64,000 bases of DNA from UBA57 sp963577725 (GCA_047517285.1 JAKZTE010000009.1:1-64000); one strand, 5' to 3'; shown: positions 18,308-28,116, counted from the stretch's first letter. Notes: generated by a model from the letters alone, not told the origin. A program made the numbers and translations.

Positions 18308-19639
18308 TCATACACCCGCAATTTGTTCTACTCTATTACCAAGATTAAGAATAGTTTTTTCATTAAAATGAGAGGACATCAGCTGAATACCAATAGGTAA
18401 AGAATTTGAATTTCCGCAAGGAATGGATATTGAGGGAATTCCTGCCAAATTTGCAGAGACCGTATCAATATCACACATATACATAGATAACGGATCTGTA
18501 AGTTTTTCGCCCAATTTGAAAGCAAGTGTAGGCATTGTCGGTCCAACTATAACGTCAAATTTACTGAATACTTTTTTGAAATCATTAGTAATCAAAGAAC
18601 GTACTTTTTGTGCTTTGATATAATATTCGTCAAAATATCCAGAAGACAGTGAGAAAGTACCCAGCATTATTCTTCGTTTTACTTCAAAACCAAAACCAGA
18701 CTTACGATTGTTTGAGAATAATTCATTCCAGTCCTTAGATTTGCCGGTATGGAGGCCGTATCGAAGCCCGTCAAATCTGGCCAGATTAGAGCTTGCTTCA
18801 GACATCGCAATAATATAATATGCTGCAAGAGAATATTTTATAGAATCGATATTTATTTCTTCAACAATAGCGCCTTCAGATTCAAGTTTTTTGATTGTAT
18901 TCCAAACAGACTTTTCGACTATTGAATCAGTTCCAGGACCAAAGAATTCTTTAGGAACTGCAATTTTTAATCCAGAGATATCATCTTCTAAGTGACTGGT
19001 GTAATCAATTCTTTTTGTATTTACGCATGTTGCATCTCTGTCATCATAATCAGATATACATTCAAGCAATAATGCGCAATCATGAACATTCTTTGCCATA
19101 GGTCCTATTTGTTCCAGACTATTGCCATATGCGACTAGGCCGTAACGACTAACTAATCCATAGGTTGGTTTCAGTCCAACAATTCCGCAAAAGGAAGCGG
19201 GGCATCGTATTGAACCGCCGGTATCACTGCCCAGGGCAAGATCTGCCAGACCACCTGCAACGGCAGCGGCACTGCCGCCTGAAGAGCCTCCAGGAACTCT
19301 CTCAAGATCATGAGGATTATGTGTTGGTCCAAATGCACTATGTTCAGTACTTGAACCCATAGCAAATTCATCGCAATTTGTTTTTCCCGTAATAATTGCA
19401 CCGTGTTTTTTTATCAATGAAACGGCATGTGCGTCGTACGGAGGAACGTAATTTTCCAGCATTTTTGATGCGCAAGTAGTCCTTAGACCTGCGGTAGATA
19501 TAGTATCTTTGACTGCAATGGTTTTTCCAGACAGTTTACCGTCAGAGATTGAATCGTCAGGTTTAGAAAAAGTTATGTATGCGTTGATAGATTTGTTTTT
19601 TTCTTTCATTCCCTCAAATGCATCGAGCAAGTTACTCAA
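18308..19639 (-). CDS. gatA: Asp/Glu-tRNA amidotransferase subunit A (amidase)
   Basis: Glutaminase subunit supplying ammonia to GatB. 443 residues of the amidase-signature family. The Ser-cisSer-Lys triad is visible: Lys in AVKDTIST, the first Ser in GGSSGGSAAAVA, and the nucleophile Ser in SDTGGSIRCPASFCG. TNCDEFAMGSS is also typical. It is encoded three bases after gatC and immediately before gatB in the order aspS-gatC-gatA-gatB. Confidence 0.96.
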   Translation of the reverse strand: MSNLLDAFEGMKEKNKSINAYITFSKPDDSISDGKLSGKTIAVKDTISTAGLRTTCASKMLENYVPPYDAHAVSLIKKHGAIITGKTNCDEFAMGSSTEHSAFGPTHNPHDLERVPGGSSGGSAAAVAGGLADLALGSDTGGSIRCPASFCGIVGLKPTYGLVSRYGLVAYGNSLEQIGPMAKNVHDCALLLECISDYDDRDATCVNTKRIDYTSHLEDDISGLKIAVPKEFFGPGTDSIVEKSVWNTIKKLESEGAIVEEINIDSIKYSLAAYYIIAMSEASSNLARFDGLRYGLHTGKSKDWNELFSNNRKSGFGFEVKRRIMLGTFSLSSGYFDEYYIKAQKVRSLITNDFKKVFSKFDVIVGPTMPTLAFKLGEKLTDPLSMYMCDIDTVSANLAGIPSISIPCGNSNSLPIGIQLMSSHFNEKTILNLGNRVEQIAGV

Positions 19640-19642
19640 TTT

Positions 19643-19918
19643 TTACATCATCCGCGGCCCCTTGACAAAGCGGCCTTTCTTTTCAGGAACTACGTCAAGA
19701 ATTTCATCGGCAATAGAATCTTTAGGAATATCTTCACGAAAGACGTTAGATAGTGTTTGAGGATCAATATCTTCAGAAGTGTCAGCTTTAGATAATAAAT
19801 CAAAATATTCCAGAATTTCTGGGAATTGTTTATCTAATATTTCCATTTCTTGGGGAGAAAGATCAATCTTTGATAATTCAGAGTACTTTTTTGGATCAAT
19901 GATTTTTTTATCAGCCAT
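19643..19918 (-). CDS. gatC: Asp/Glu-tRNA amidotransferase subunit C
   Basis: 91-residue belt protein that stabilises the GatA-GatB contact. It shows the family pattern: an N-terminal helix LSKIDLSPQEMEILDKQFPEILEYFDLL, then DTSEDIDPQTLSNVFREDIPKDSIADEILDVVPEKKGRFVKGPRM, where the last residues are the conserved FVKGP terminus. It follows aspS by six bases, and gatA follows after three. Confidence 0.95.
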   Translation of the reverse strand: MADKKIIDPKKYSELSKIDLSPQEMEILDKQFPEILEYFDLLSKADTSEDIDPQTLSNVFREDIPKDSIADEILDVVPEKKGRFVKGPRMM

Positions 19919-19924
19919 ATATTA

Positions 19925-21241
19925 TCACGGCATAAGTCTATGTTGATCTCTTGGGAACATACAAACCTCGCGTATATTAGTCTGATTTGCAATTATCATC
20001 ATAAGTCTTTCAAATCCTAAACCAAACCCTGCATGAGGAGGCATGCCATAATCAAATACTCTAAGATGGAACTCGAACCCATTAGGATTAAGGTTCTTTT
20101 GTTGAAGCCTATTTTTCAATTCATCTTTGTCGCTAACACGAGTGCCGCCAGATGCAAGTTCTTTGTTGCCATACATTAAATCAAATGATTCAGAATAATC
20201 GCCTTCGCATTTAATGTAAAATGGTTTTCCAGCAGAAGGCCAATCAGTGACATAATAAAAATAAGGGTATTTTTTAGATAAAATTTCCATGGATTTGGTA
20301 GAAAGATCATCGCCCCATTCAATTTTTGGATCTTCAGCTTTGATTATATCAATTGCTTCGTTATATGTAACGGCAGGAATACTATCAAAATTAGTCCAGT
20401 CATTTGAATTCAATATATCTAGATGTTCAGAGCTAGATTGTGAAAGATCGTTCTTAAGATGAATCAATAACTCTTCGATAATTTTAAGAACATCATTGTA
20501 ATCTACAAATGCTTGTTCCATATCTACTGAAATAAATTCGCTAATATGGTGCAATGTTCTGCTTTTTTCTGCTCTATATGCATAAGCAATCTCAAAAACT
20601 TTTTCAAAAGGAAGTACTAGTTGTTCTTTGAATAATTGCGGACTCTGAGTCAAAAATGCCTCTTTATCATAATAAAGCATAGGGAAGAGAGCAGATCCTC
20701 CTTCAGTAGCAGTAGCAATAATTTTCGGAGTATTAACTTCAAGATAATCTTTGTCGATATAGAAGTTCCTTATTGATTGTAATGTTTTAGCACGCAATTT
20801 CATTATAGATTGAGCAGAAGGACGCCTTAGATCAATAGCACGAATATCAAGTCGTTTATCTATATTTGGGAGTTGGCCGCCATATAGTGAAAAAGGGGGA
20901 ATTTTATTAGTGGTGGATAGAACGGATATCTCTTCAGGATGTAATTCTACACCATTAGGAGCTTTTTCATTTTTCTTAATCGTCCCACGAACTGCAATAG
21001 AAGAATGCTCCTTCAGAGTTTCAGCTTGAGTGAAAATATCATCAGGAGAAACGCCTTTTTTTATTATTATTTGAAGTGGACCAGTAGAATCATACAACAT
21101 CATAAAATAAATTTTTCCCTGCTTCCTCATACTGACAATCCAACCGATGACGGTGATATTTTTATTATCAAAATCTACAGAAATGTCTTTAGAATATGAT
21201 GTTCTAGTCAATTTTTTTTGGTCGTTTTTATCAGCGTTCAT
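19925..21241 (-). CDS. aspS: Aspartyl-tRNA synthetase, archaeal type
   Basis: 438-residue class IIb synthetase. It has an N-terminal OB fold for the anticodon (about 20-115), motif 2 around PQLFKEQLVLPFEKVFEIAYAYRAEKS, and motif 3 in HAGFGLGFERLMMIIANQTNIREVCMFPRD. Being the first gene of an operon with gatCAB suggests that it is non-discriminating, charging Asp onto tRNA(Asn) for later amidation. The specificity residues in the OB fold were not assigned. No asparaginyl-tRNA synthetase is in the window. Confidence 0.95.
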   Translation of the reverse strand: MNADKNDQKKLTRTSYSKDISVDFDNKNITVIGWIVSMRKQGKIYFMMLYDSTGPLQIIIKKGVSPDDIFTQAETLKEHSSIAVRGTIKKNEKAPNGVELHPEEISVLSTTNKIPPFSLYGGQLPNIDKRLDIRAIDLRRPSAQSIMKLRAKTLQSIRNFYIDKDYLEVNTPKIIATATEGGSALFPMLYYDKEAFLTQSPQLFKEQLVLPFEKVFEIAYAYRAEKSRTLHHISEFISVDMEQAFVDYNDVLKIIEELLIHLKNDLSQSSSEHLDILNSNDWTNFDSIPAVTYNEAIDIIKAEDPKIEWGDDLSTKSMEILSKKYPYFYYVTDWPSAGKPFYIKCEGDYSESFDLMYGNKELASGGTRVSDKDELKNRLQQKNLNPNGFEFHLRVFDYGMPPHAGFGLGFERLMMIIANQTNIREVCMFPRDQHRLMP

Positions 21242-21268
21242 GTCATATGAAAAATGTCAATTAAAGTA

Positions 21269-22300
21269 TTAAACTTTGAGTATTACCTTTCCAAAATGTT
21301 GACGATTTTCAATCAGTTCATGAGCTTTATTTGCGTCTTTAAGGGGGAAGACACTATCTATAACAGGTTTTAATTGACCTGAATTAACAAATTTAAGAAG
21401 ATGTAATAAATCTCCTTTAGAACCCATGAACGAACCCATAAGAGATAATTGTCTGCGATATAATAATCGTATATCAAAATCAGTTTCCGAACCAGTGGTA
21501 GTACCGCAAGTAATCAACCTGCCTCCATGAGTAAGAGAATCTATACTTTTAGGCCAGGTAATCGCACCAACATGTTCGAATACAACGTCGACGCCAGTAC
21601 GATCAGTGTTGTTCCTTACAATTTCTGCAAAGTCGTCGTCGTTATGATTAATAACAAAATCAGCCCCAAGGTCTTTCATTTTATTTAATTTCTCTTCCGT
21701 GCCAGCAGTAGCAAAAACATAACAGTTGAATAATTTGGCAATTTGTATTGCAGCACTTCCAACACCACTAGAACCACCTACAATCAATACAGTTTCTCCA
21801 TTTTTTATCTGTGCACGTTTAACTAACATATTCCAAGCAGTAAGAAAGGTCAAAGGAAGAGATGCAGATTCTTCAAATGAAAGATTTTTAGGTTTTGGTA
21901 TAATATTCGACGAAGGCACGGATGCAAATTCAGCATAGCCGCCCTTTTTTGCCCAACCTCCAATAATGGTATATTCTCTACAAAAATTATCATTTCCTTG
22001 AAGGCAATGATTACATCGACCGCAGCTAGTTCCTGGAGATACAACAACTTCATCGCCATCGCTAATTCCAGCTGCATTGGAAGAATCCTCTATTATGCCG
22101 GATATATCACAACCAAGCACATGTGGCAATTTAAGATCAGAATAGCCGGTTTTTCCACCCCTAATCCAGAGATCAAGATGGTTAATCGAACATGCCTTAA
22201 CTCTAACTAAAACTTCATTACTATTGATTATTGGATCTTCTATATCAGCAAACTCGAGAACGTCAGGAGAACCATATTTATAGAATATTGAAGCATTCAA
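21269..22300 (-). CDS. Zinc-type alcohol dehydrogenase / quinone oxidoreductase (MDR family)
   Basis: 343 residues of the medium-chain dehydrogenase superfamily. The catalytic domain has LGCDISGIIED and the four-cysteine structural zinc loop CGRCNHCLQGNDNFC. The nucleotide domain has ILIVGGSSGVGSAAIQIA (GxxGxG-type motif). The substrate is unknown; the family covers alcohols, enoyl-CoAs and quinones. It lies downstream of a glycosyltransferase and upstream of aspS on the same strand with a 27-base gap. Confidence 0.85.
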   Translation of the reverse strand: MNASIFYKYGSPDVLEFADIEDPIINSNEVLVRVKACSINHLDLWIRGGKTGYSDLKLPHVLGCDISGIIEDSSNAAGISDGDEVVVSPGTSCGRCNHCLQGNDNFCREYTIIGGWAKKGGYAEFASVPSSNIIPKPKNLSFEESASLPLTFLTAWNMLVKRAQIKNGETVLIVGGSSGVGSAAIQIAKLFNCYVFATAGTEEKLNKMKDLGADFVINHNDDDFAEIVRNNTDRTGVDVVFEHVGAITWPKSIDSLTHGGRLITCGTTTGSETDFDIRLLYRRQLSLMGSFMGSKGDLLHLLKFVNSGQLKPVIDSVFPLKDANKAHELIENRQHFGKVILKV

Positions 22301-22338
22301 TTTAATTAGAAAAGCATCCTACTAAATATAAATCTCAC

Positions 22339-23052
22339 TTATCTAGAATACCATTGAGAGAAATTTGATTTATCTTTTAATGTAGATTTTCCATGAGTAG
22401 ATAATTGAACGGCAATTTTTACTAAATCTCTTGGTTTAAGGTTATTTGCACGTCTAGACGAAGTATAAATTGGCTCTCGAATGACAGTGAATTTTTTATC
22501 GTTGGATTTACCATACTTGCGTATCGCGTATGAAAAGTCTAGGTCTTCGAATGCAAAAATATCTTCGTTAAATCCTCCAACTGCATCAAATACAGTTCGT
22601 TTACAAAACATGAATGCGCCAGTAGGGGTAAGATTCAATAAAGGCATAGAGATATTAGTAAATTTCCAAGTAGCACGCCACCAAAATGGAGAAGAAACAA
22701 ATTGAACCGTAGAACTGCCTGCAATTGTATCGTTTTGAGATATTTTATCAAGCAAGGTTTTTACAAGATACTTGGATGGCCATGAATCAGCGTCTATAAA
22801 AACGAGCCATTCGCCATTGGCAATACTAGCACCCTTGTTACGTGCTTTAGATATTTGGTTAAATGGTTCAAAAATTACCTTAGCTCCAAAATCTTCTGCA
22901 ATAATTGGAGTGCTATCGGTGGAATTATTATCACAGACAATTATTTCATAATCAGAAAAACTATTAGATTTAAACGAGTTTTTAATTTTTGTCAGGTTTT
23001 CAAGAAGATGTAATTCTTCATTATAGGCAGGCACAATTATAGATATTTTCAA
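22339..23052 (-). CDS. Family 2 glycosyltransferase
   Basis: 237 residues with GT-A fold signatures: N-terminal ISIIVPAYNEELHLLENL, IIVCDNNSTDSTPIIAEDFGAKVI, ARNKGASIANGEWLVFIDADSWPS (the DxD-type metal site) and GGFNEDIFAFEDLDFSYAIRKYG, which holds the catalytic-base ED. No membrane helices are obvious, so it should be a cytosolic or peripheral transferase acting on lipid or protein glycans. Acceptor unknown. It is divergent from metG. Confidence 0.88.
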   Translation of the reverse strand: MKISIIVPAYNEELHLLENLTKIKNSFKSNSFSDYEIIVCDNNSTDSTPIIAEDFGAKVIFEPFNQISKARNKGASIANGEWLVFIDADSWPSKYLVKTLLDKISQNDTIAGSSTVQFVSSPFWWRATWKFTNISMPLLNLTPTGAFMFCKRTVFDAVGGFNEDIFAFEDLDFSYAIRKYGKSNDKKFTVIREPIYTSSRRANNLKPRDLVKIAVQLSTHGKSTLKDKSNFSQWYSR

Positions 23053-23123
23053 TTATTATGGATATCAAATTACGCACTTATAACCTTACATTTTTTATAG
23101 CACTAGAATGATTAAATATTAAT

Positions 23124-24794
23124 TTGCGTGAAAATTTGGTTAAAGATAACATCGTCATTACAAGTGCGCTGCCTTATGCAAATGGAGAGATTCATCTAGG
23201 TCACATAGTATCAACTTATCTACCTGCAGACATTCTATCGCGATTCTATAGATTGTTAGGAAAAAATGTTGTATTCACTTGTGCTTCTGACGATTTTGGA
23301 ACGCCGATACTTCTTCAGTCTGAAAAGCAGGATATAACGCCTCAGAAATATGTCGAGTATTGGAAAGAGCGTGATTTAAAGGATTTTACAGATCTTGGAA
23401 TTATGTTTGATGATTTCCAAAACACTAGTTCAGAAGAAAATATTGAATTAACTCAGTATTTCTTCAGCCAGATTCATAGTAACGAATTAATTTACAAGAA
23501 AGAGATTAATCAATTATACTGCAATACTGATGAGAAATATCTTCCAGATAGGTACGTATTGGGAACATGTCCTTATTGCAATGAAGATAATCAATATTCC
23601 GATGGGTGTGAGAAATGTGGAAGAGCGTTCAATCATTCGGAAGTTCTAAAACCAAGATGTGCAATATGCCAAAATCAACCAGTATTAAAATCAAGCATGC
23701 ATTATTTTTTCAAACTTTCAGAATTATCAGATAGATTAAGATCGTGGCTCGACAAGAATGATAATCTACAGAAAGATGTGAAAAACTACGTAATCAGATG
23801 GATAGAAGATGGATTAAACGACTGGGACATAACCAGAGATATTACATGGGGAGTCAAGATTCCTCTAGAAGAAGCAGATGGAAAGGTCCTGTATGGTTGG
23901 TTTGACAACCATATATGCTATATTTCAACCACGGTCAGTTATCTTAAGTCAAAAGGAATAGACGGGAAAGAATTTTGGAACAACTCAACAATATATCATT
24001 TCATAGGAAAAGACATCGTGTATCATCATTATTTGTTCCTGACTGCAATGAGACTTGCCATAAACGAGGAATATAAACTTCCAGATTATATTCCAACAAG
24101 AGGGCATTTAATGCTGCAAGGAGAGAAATTCTCAAAAAGCAGAGGAATGTATATCGGATTGAGGGATTTTTTGAATGATTTTCCGGCAGATTATTTAAGA
24201 TATTATCTAACAAGAATCACTCCATATGATCAATCTGATGTAAATTTTGATTGGGATGATTTTCAAGTAAAAATAAACAATGAATTAGTAGCAAACATTG
24301 GGAATTTTATTCATAGAGCGTTAAGTTTTACAAATTCAAAGTATAACAACACAATTCCAGAACCTAAAGAATACGATAAAGATGATCAAGAATTAATAGA
24401 ATTAATTCAAGAATCAAAAAACAAAGTTAGAGAAAATATAGAGAACAATCAAATAGACAGAGCGATGAAAAATATTTTAGACCTGTCAGATGGTTGTAAC
24501 AGATATTTCCAAAAGAAAGAACCATGGAAAGGAGATAGCGATAATACAATATACCTCAGCGTAAATGCAGTATACAGTATAGCAATAATGTTACATCCAT
24601 TCATGCCGCATAGCATGGATATGTTATTCAGATCGATAAATATAGAAAAAAATAACATTAATTGGAAAAATTGTTCAGAATTAAATATTATATCTGGGCA
24701 TAAAATAAACAAACCAGAAATATTATTCGAAAAAATTGAAGATAAAGAGATGAATGAGCAAAAGAAAAAAATAGAAAAAACTTTTAAAGGGTAG
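23124..24794 (+). CDS. metG: Methionyl-tRNA synthetase, catalytic chain
   Basis: 556 residues starting at TTG, with a second TTG four codons later. It has class I signatures: SALPYANGEIHLGH, and the KMSKS loop as KFSKSRG. The connective peptide carries two zinc knuckles (CPYCNEDNQYSDGCEKCGRAF and CAICQ). The chain ends after the anticodon-binding helical domain without the C-terminal EMAP-like tRNA-binding domain, which is encoded alone at 28.2 kb. A methyltransferase-like gene starts 20 bases downstream. Confidence 0.95.
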   Translation: MRENLVKDNIVITSALPYANGEIHLGHIVSTYLPADILSRFYRLLGKNVVFTCASDDFGTPILLQSEKQDITPQKYVEYWKERDLKDFTDLGIMFDDFQNTSSEENIELTQYFFSQIHSNELIYKKEINQLYCNTDEKYLPDRYVLGTCPYCNEDNQYSDGCEKCGRAFNHSEVLKPRCAICQNQPVLKSSMHYFFKLSELSDRLRSWLDKNDNLQKDVKNYVIRWIEDGLNDWDITRDITWGVKIPLEEADGKVLYGWFDNHICYISTTVSYLKSKGIDGKEFWNNSTIYHFIGKDIVYHHYLFLTAMRLAINEEYKLPDYIPTRGHLMLQGEKFSKSRGMYIGLRDFLNDFPADYLRYYLTRITPYDQSDVNFDWDDFQVKINNELVANIGNFIHRALSFTNSKYNNTIPEPKEYDKDDQELIELIQESKNKVRENIENNQIDRAMKNILDLSDGCNRYFQKKEPWKGDSDNTIYLSVNAVYSIAIMLHPFMPHSMDMLFRSINIEKNNINWKNCSELNIISGHKINKPEILFEKIEDKEMNEQKKKIEKTFKG

Positions 24795-24814
24795 AATGGA
24801 ATTTTTTCTTCTGG

Positions 24815-25660
24815 ATGAATGAATTAAGGGTAAAAAAAGATTTTACCGATATTTACACGCAAGAGTCCCCATATAGATATCTAAAGGAAATGGATAGATT
24901 AGAATATTCGATATCAGATTCTACAAAATCGTTATACAACTCCATCATAGGGCAGCTTGAAGAGGAATTGTCTAGGCCCATTAATGTTTTAGACTTGGGA
25001 AGTTCATACGGTATCAACTCATCATTAATAAAATATAATTTAACAATGTCAGAATTGAATAATTTCTTTTTAAATGAAACTGAACCTACAAAAAAAGAGA
25101 CTAGACAATTCTACGAGGAATGCACAAGTAATGACAACATAAATTTCTATCAAATAGATATCTCAGAAGAGGCTATAAAATTCTCTGAAGAGATGAATTT
25201 GTGTGAAAGAGGCATAAATGTTGATCTTGAAGCTGAAGACATAAATGTTGATCTTGAAGCTGAAAAATTAAATTTGTTAGAATCATTACCGAAAATAGAT
25301 GTTGTGATTGCAACTGGTTGTGTTGGCTATATCGGACACAGGGCATTTTCAAATCTACTAAAAGTAATTAAAAATAGACAATCTAATTCAATTGAATCTG
25401 AAAAAGAGCATATCGATCCAATCTTTGCATTCTCTGTTCTCAGAATGTTTGACATGGAGGGCATTGAAGAAGTTTTTGAGATGAATGATTATTCTATTGT
25501 GAAAAGTGGCATAAAACCAATACGCCAAAGAAATTTTTCTGGTCCTAAAGAAAAAACACAGGCTATTTCTATATTACATGGCATGGGAATTGATACTGAA
25601 AAATATGAAGACGATGGTAATTTCTACGCTGATTTTTATATTGCAAAATCCAAAAATTAG
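24815..25660 (+). CDS. SAM-dependent methyltransferase-like protein
   Basis: 281 residues with a Rossmann-type motif I (INVLDLGSSYGINSSLIKYN) and a motif IV-like strand (KIDVVIATGCVGYIGHRAF), consistent with a class I methyltransferase, although the region after motif I is unusual and acidic. It contains a 27-base in-frame tandem duplication encoding two copies of INVDLEAE. The substrate is unknown. It follows metG by 20 bases. Codon use looks a little less A-rich than in its neighbours, so lateral acquisition is possible but not shown. Confidence 0.65.
   Translation: MNELRVKKDFTDIYTQESPYRYLKEMDRLEYSISDSTKSLYNSIIGQLEEELSRPINVLDLGSSYGINSSLIKYNLTMSELNNFFLNETEPTKKETRQFYEECTSNDNINFYQIDISEEAIKFSEEMNLCERGINVDLEAEDINVDLEAEKLNLLESLPKIDVVIATGCVGYIGHRAFSNLLKVIKNRQSNSIESEKEHIDPIFAFSVLRMFDMEGIEEVFEMNDYSIVKSGIKPIRQRNFSGPKEKTQAISILHGMGIDTEKYEDDGNFYADFYIAKSKN
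25210..25264. repeat. 27-base tandem duplication inside methyltransferase-like gene
   Basis: The unit ataaatgttgatcttgaagc plus tgaagac is present twice, directly repeated and in frame; the second copy diverges only at its last bases. It adds an INVDLEAE-type octapeptide to an acidic surface loop. Near-identity of the copies indicates a recent event. Confidence 0.85.
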
Positions 25661-25782
25661 TTCAGCACACTTTTAAAAAATATTTAGCGTCTAGGATATT
25701 CAGAAAAGAATCTTAACGATGGTAGTTTATTTGAATAAAAAAAATATTAGAGCTGCCTATTTCTAGGCAGCGTCTAAAGTAA

Positions 25783-28086
25783 CTACTTTGAGGTTGATCT
25801 AGAGTAGATAACGCCAGCTACTACTACCAAGATTACACCTAATCCAATTGCAACGTATGAAATTGGACTGATGACTTCTTCAGTTACAGTAACTTCTGTC
25901 TCTACTTCAACGATTCTTTCGACTTCAACAGGTACTTCCTTTTCAACTATGATTTCGTTGATGACTTCCACTTCAACAATCCTTTCGACTTCGACTTCTC
26001 GTTCTACGATGACTTCGACTTCTTCAATGATTGTGATTGGGCCTTCAGGTAGTTGATCTGGGTTACCAAATGCAGCTAATGAACCTGGAAGTGCTGTACT
26101 AGAGAATAAGAATCCTCCACCACCGCCAATGAATAGGAATACTTTGTAGTTTCCATCACTGTCTGCACCAATTGTTGGCATAACACTTACTGGAATTCCG
26201 AACAATTTCTTGTTAAGAAGTTCGCCTGTGTCTGAGTCAAACATGTACATGTTTCCATCACTAGCATATGCATATACAACGCCGCCACTTACCATGACAC
26301 CGCCTCTATATGAAACGCCTTCGATGTATGATGCCCATACATCTTCACCGGTTCTCCAATCGACTGCATGAATAGTTGAATTCTTTGGTTCGACTTGTTC
26401 AATTGTACTTCCCTGGTTACCAAAGTCTACTACTGGTTTGATCTGGAATCTTCTTGGAGAGTTCTGTACACCCATGTAGATGTGTTTGTCGTCAATTGCC
26501 ATGTCTGATTCGATATGCGCCCATGCGTTTGGACCCACAGCAATACCAGTACAGGAATTAGTTTCGCCAGCTGCACAGTCTGGTGAGTTCTGGTTCATCC
26601 AGTCCTTGTTCATGTGTGCAAATGTTATATCACAACATGCGTCTGGGCCGACTACCTGAACTCCGCCATTACCGCTGTCACCGAGACTAGCGTCACCGCC
26701 ATAGTTCCAACCTTGCATGTTACGAGCTATGCTTGGTGGATCATAAATCCACAATGGTTCGCCAGTTGCTGAATTAAGTGCAAAGACGATACCGTTCTTA
26801 CAAGATGCGATATAGACTTCTTGACTGCCTATCTTTTTCAAAGCACCGCCCCATGAACAGTCCATGTCCCACAAATCGTGTGGTACACCTGACATTGCCC
26901 ATGCGAGTTCGCCTGTAAGAGCGTCTACGGCAATCAATGCACTACCAAAGAGGTTAGGTCCAAATCTGAGAGTGCCGTTAGGATAAGGTCCTACATCACC
27001 GGTTCCCATGTATACTAAGCCAGTCTCAGAACTGTAAGGCATGTTGCCCCAAACTACTGAGAATGCACTAGCAGTGTGAACTTCACCGAAATGAGGAGTG
27101 CCTGGTTTCATGTTAATCCAATCGTTTGCGACTGCATCAGCAGGAGCATCTCTACAATTTAATGCGAGGTGTGTACCGCCAGATGCAATATATGCTGGAT
27201 ATTCAAAGTACCAAACTTGACCGTCTGTTCTATCACATTGGTCTTGTGCCCATGTTGGTTGACTTCCGTCACCAGGAGGCATTAACCAATTACGATAAAC
27301 TTCAACTGGAGCATCTGTATTACTGATGTCAATTCCAATAAGACTGGAACGTCCACCACGACCACTTGCACCAAATGAAGGCCATACGACAATATTATCA
27401 ATTATTTGTGGAGGATGGTTTTGAATTCCACTCATGTAACCTTTGCTCTTGAATGTACCCATTGCGCCTAATGGATTGCCCATTTCAGCCTGTGTACCAC
27501 AAAGTATTTCAGGAGTTAATTGCCATGCCATACTTCCGTCCTCAGCATTTAATGCTTTCAACCAACACGGTGCAGAGCTTAAAACAAGCTCGTTACGTTC
27601 GGCGTAATAATTAATTGCATGAGTATGTCCATACTGTCCTTGAATGTAAGGAAATTCTGCAAGCCATGCGTCAAAGTCGGCAGCTTGAGTGATTACATCA
27701 CTGTACCAAACTAGTTCGCCTGATTTTGCATCAACTGCGACAACGTCTTGTTTATTCTTTGCGACATAAACAATGCCATCAACAATTATAGGGGGAGCAG
27801 AAGCACCTTCTTGCACAGAATTAGGGAAAGTTGTTTCAACATCTGCTTGGAATGGATAAATCCATTTCATTTCCAGATATGAAATTGTTTCCTTATTGAT
27901 CTGTGTTTGAGGGCTGAAACTTCCGCCATCGGGTCCGTAATTGATCCATTCCCAATTTCCTGGACCAACTGCTTCAACTGAAGGAATTACTGTTTCATTA
28001 TTATTTGAAATAGCAGCGTATCCCCAAGTCGAAGTTAGTAGCAACAAAGCTGCTACTATAGATATAAGCCAATACCTATGATTCAT
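25783..28086 (-). CDS. Membrane-anchored PQQ-type quinoprotein dehydrogenase
   Basis: 767 residues: N-terminal hydrophobic signal (YWLISIVAALLLLTSTWGYA), a beta-propeller with repeated DAKSGELVWYS, DALTGELAWAM and DSDTGELL blade motifs, then a valine/glutamate-rich segment of about 60 residues (EEVEVIVEREVEVERIVEV...) and a C-terminal membrane helix (YVAIGLGVILVVVAGVIYS). GVPHDLWDMDCSWGG matches the catalytic Asp region of PQQ alcohol dehydrogenases. The enzyme should oxidise alcohols or sugars outside the membrane and pass electrons to a quinone or cytochrome. A TATA box 23-29 bases upstream of the ATG suggests a leaderless transcript. The MoxR operon starts about 9 kb upstream and ends at 28575, close by. 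Confidence 0.9.
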   Translation of the reverse strand: MNHRYWLISIVAALLLLTSTWGYAAISNNNETVIPSVEAVGPGNWEWINYGPDGGSFSPQTQINKETISYLEMKWIYPFQADVETTFPNSVQEGASAPPIIVDGIVYVAKNKQDVVAVDAKSGELVWYSDVITQAADFDAWLAEFPYIQGQYGHTHAINYYAERNELVLSSAPCWLKALNAEDGSMAWQLTPEILCGTQAEMGNPLGAMGTFKSKGYMSGIQNHPPQIIDNIVVWPSFGASGRGGRSSLIGIDISNTDAPVEVYRNWLMPPGDGSQPTWAQDQCDRTDGQVWYFEYPAYIASGGTHLALNCRDAPADAVANDWINMKPGTPHFGEVHTASAFSVVWGNMPYSSETGLVYMGTGDVGPYPNGTLRFGPNLFGSALIAVDALTGELAWAMSGVPHDLWDMDCSWGGALKKIGSQEVYIASCKNGIVFALNSATGEPLWIYDPPSIARNMQGWNYGGDASLGDSGNGGVQVVGPDACCDITFAHMNKDWMNQNSPDCAAGETNSCTGIAVGPNAWAHIESDMAIDDKHIYMGVQNSPRRFQIKPVVDFGNQGSTIEQVEPKNSTIHAVDWRTGEDVWASYIEGVSYRGGVMVSGGVVYAYASDGNMYMFDSDTGELLNKKLFGIPVSVMPTIGADSDGNYKVFLFIGGGGGFLFSSTALPGSLAAFGNPDQLPEGPITIIEEVEVIVEREVEVERIVEVEVINEIIVEKEVPVEVERIVEVETEVTVTEEVISPISYVAIGLGVILVVVAGVIYSRSTSK

Positions 28087-28107
28087 GGAAATCTTAGTAC
28101 AATCATA

Positions 28108-28116
28108 CTATATAAT
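28108..28116 (-). promoter_or_regulatory. TATA box of the quinoprotein gene
   Basis: On the minus strand the sequence cattatatag lies with its TATA core 23-29 bases before the ATG, the distance expected when transcription begins at or next to the start codon. A purine-rich BRE element is not clear. Confidence 0.45.

Noticed and set aside
25871..26056. Ser/Thr-rich open frame on the plus strand
   Set aside because: It is the antisense of the valine/glutamate-rich stalk of the quinoprotein; repetitive codons create it.
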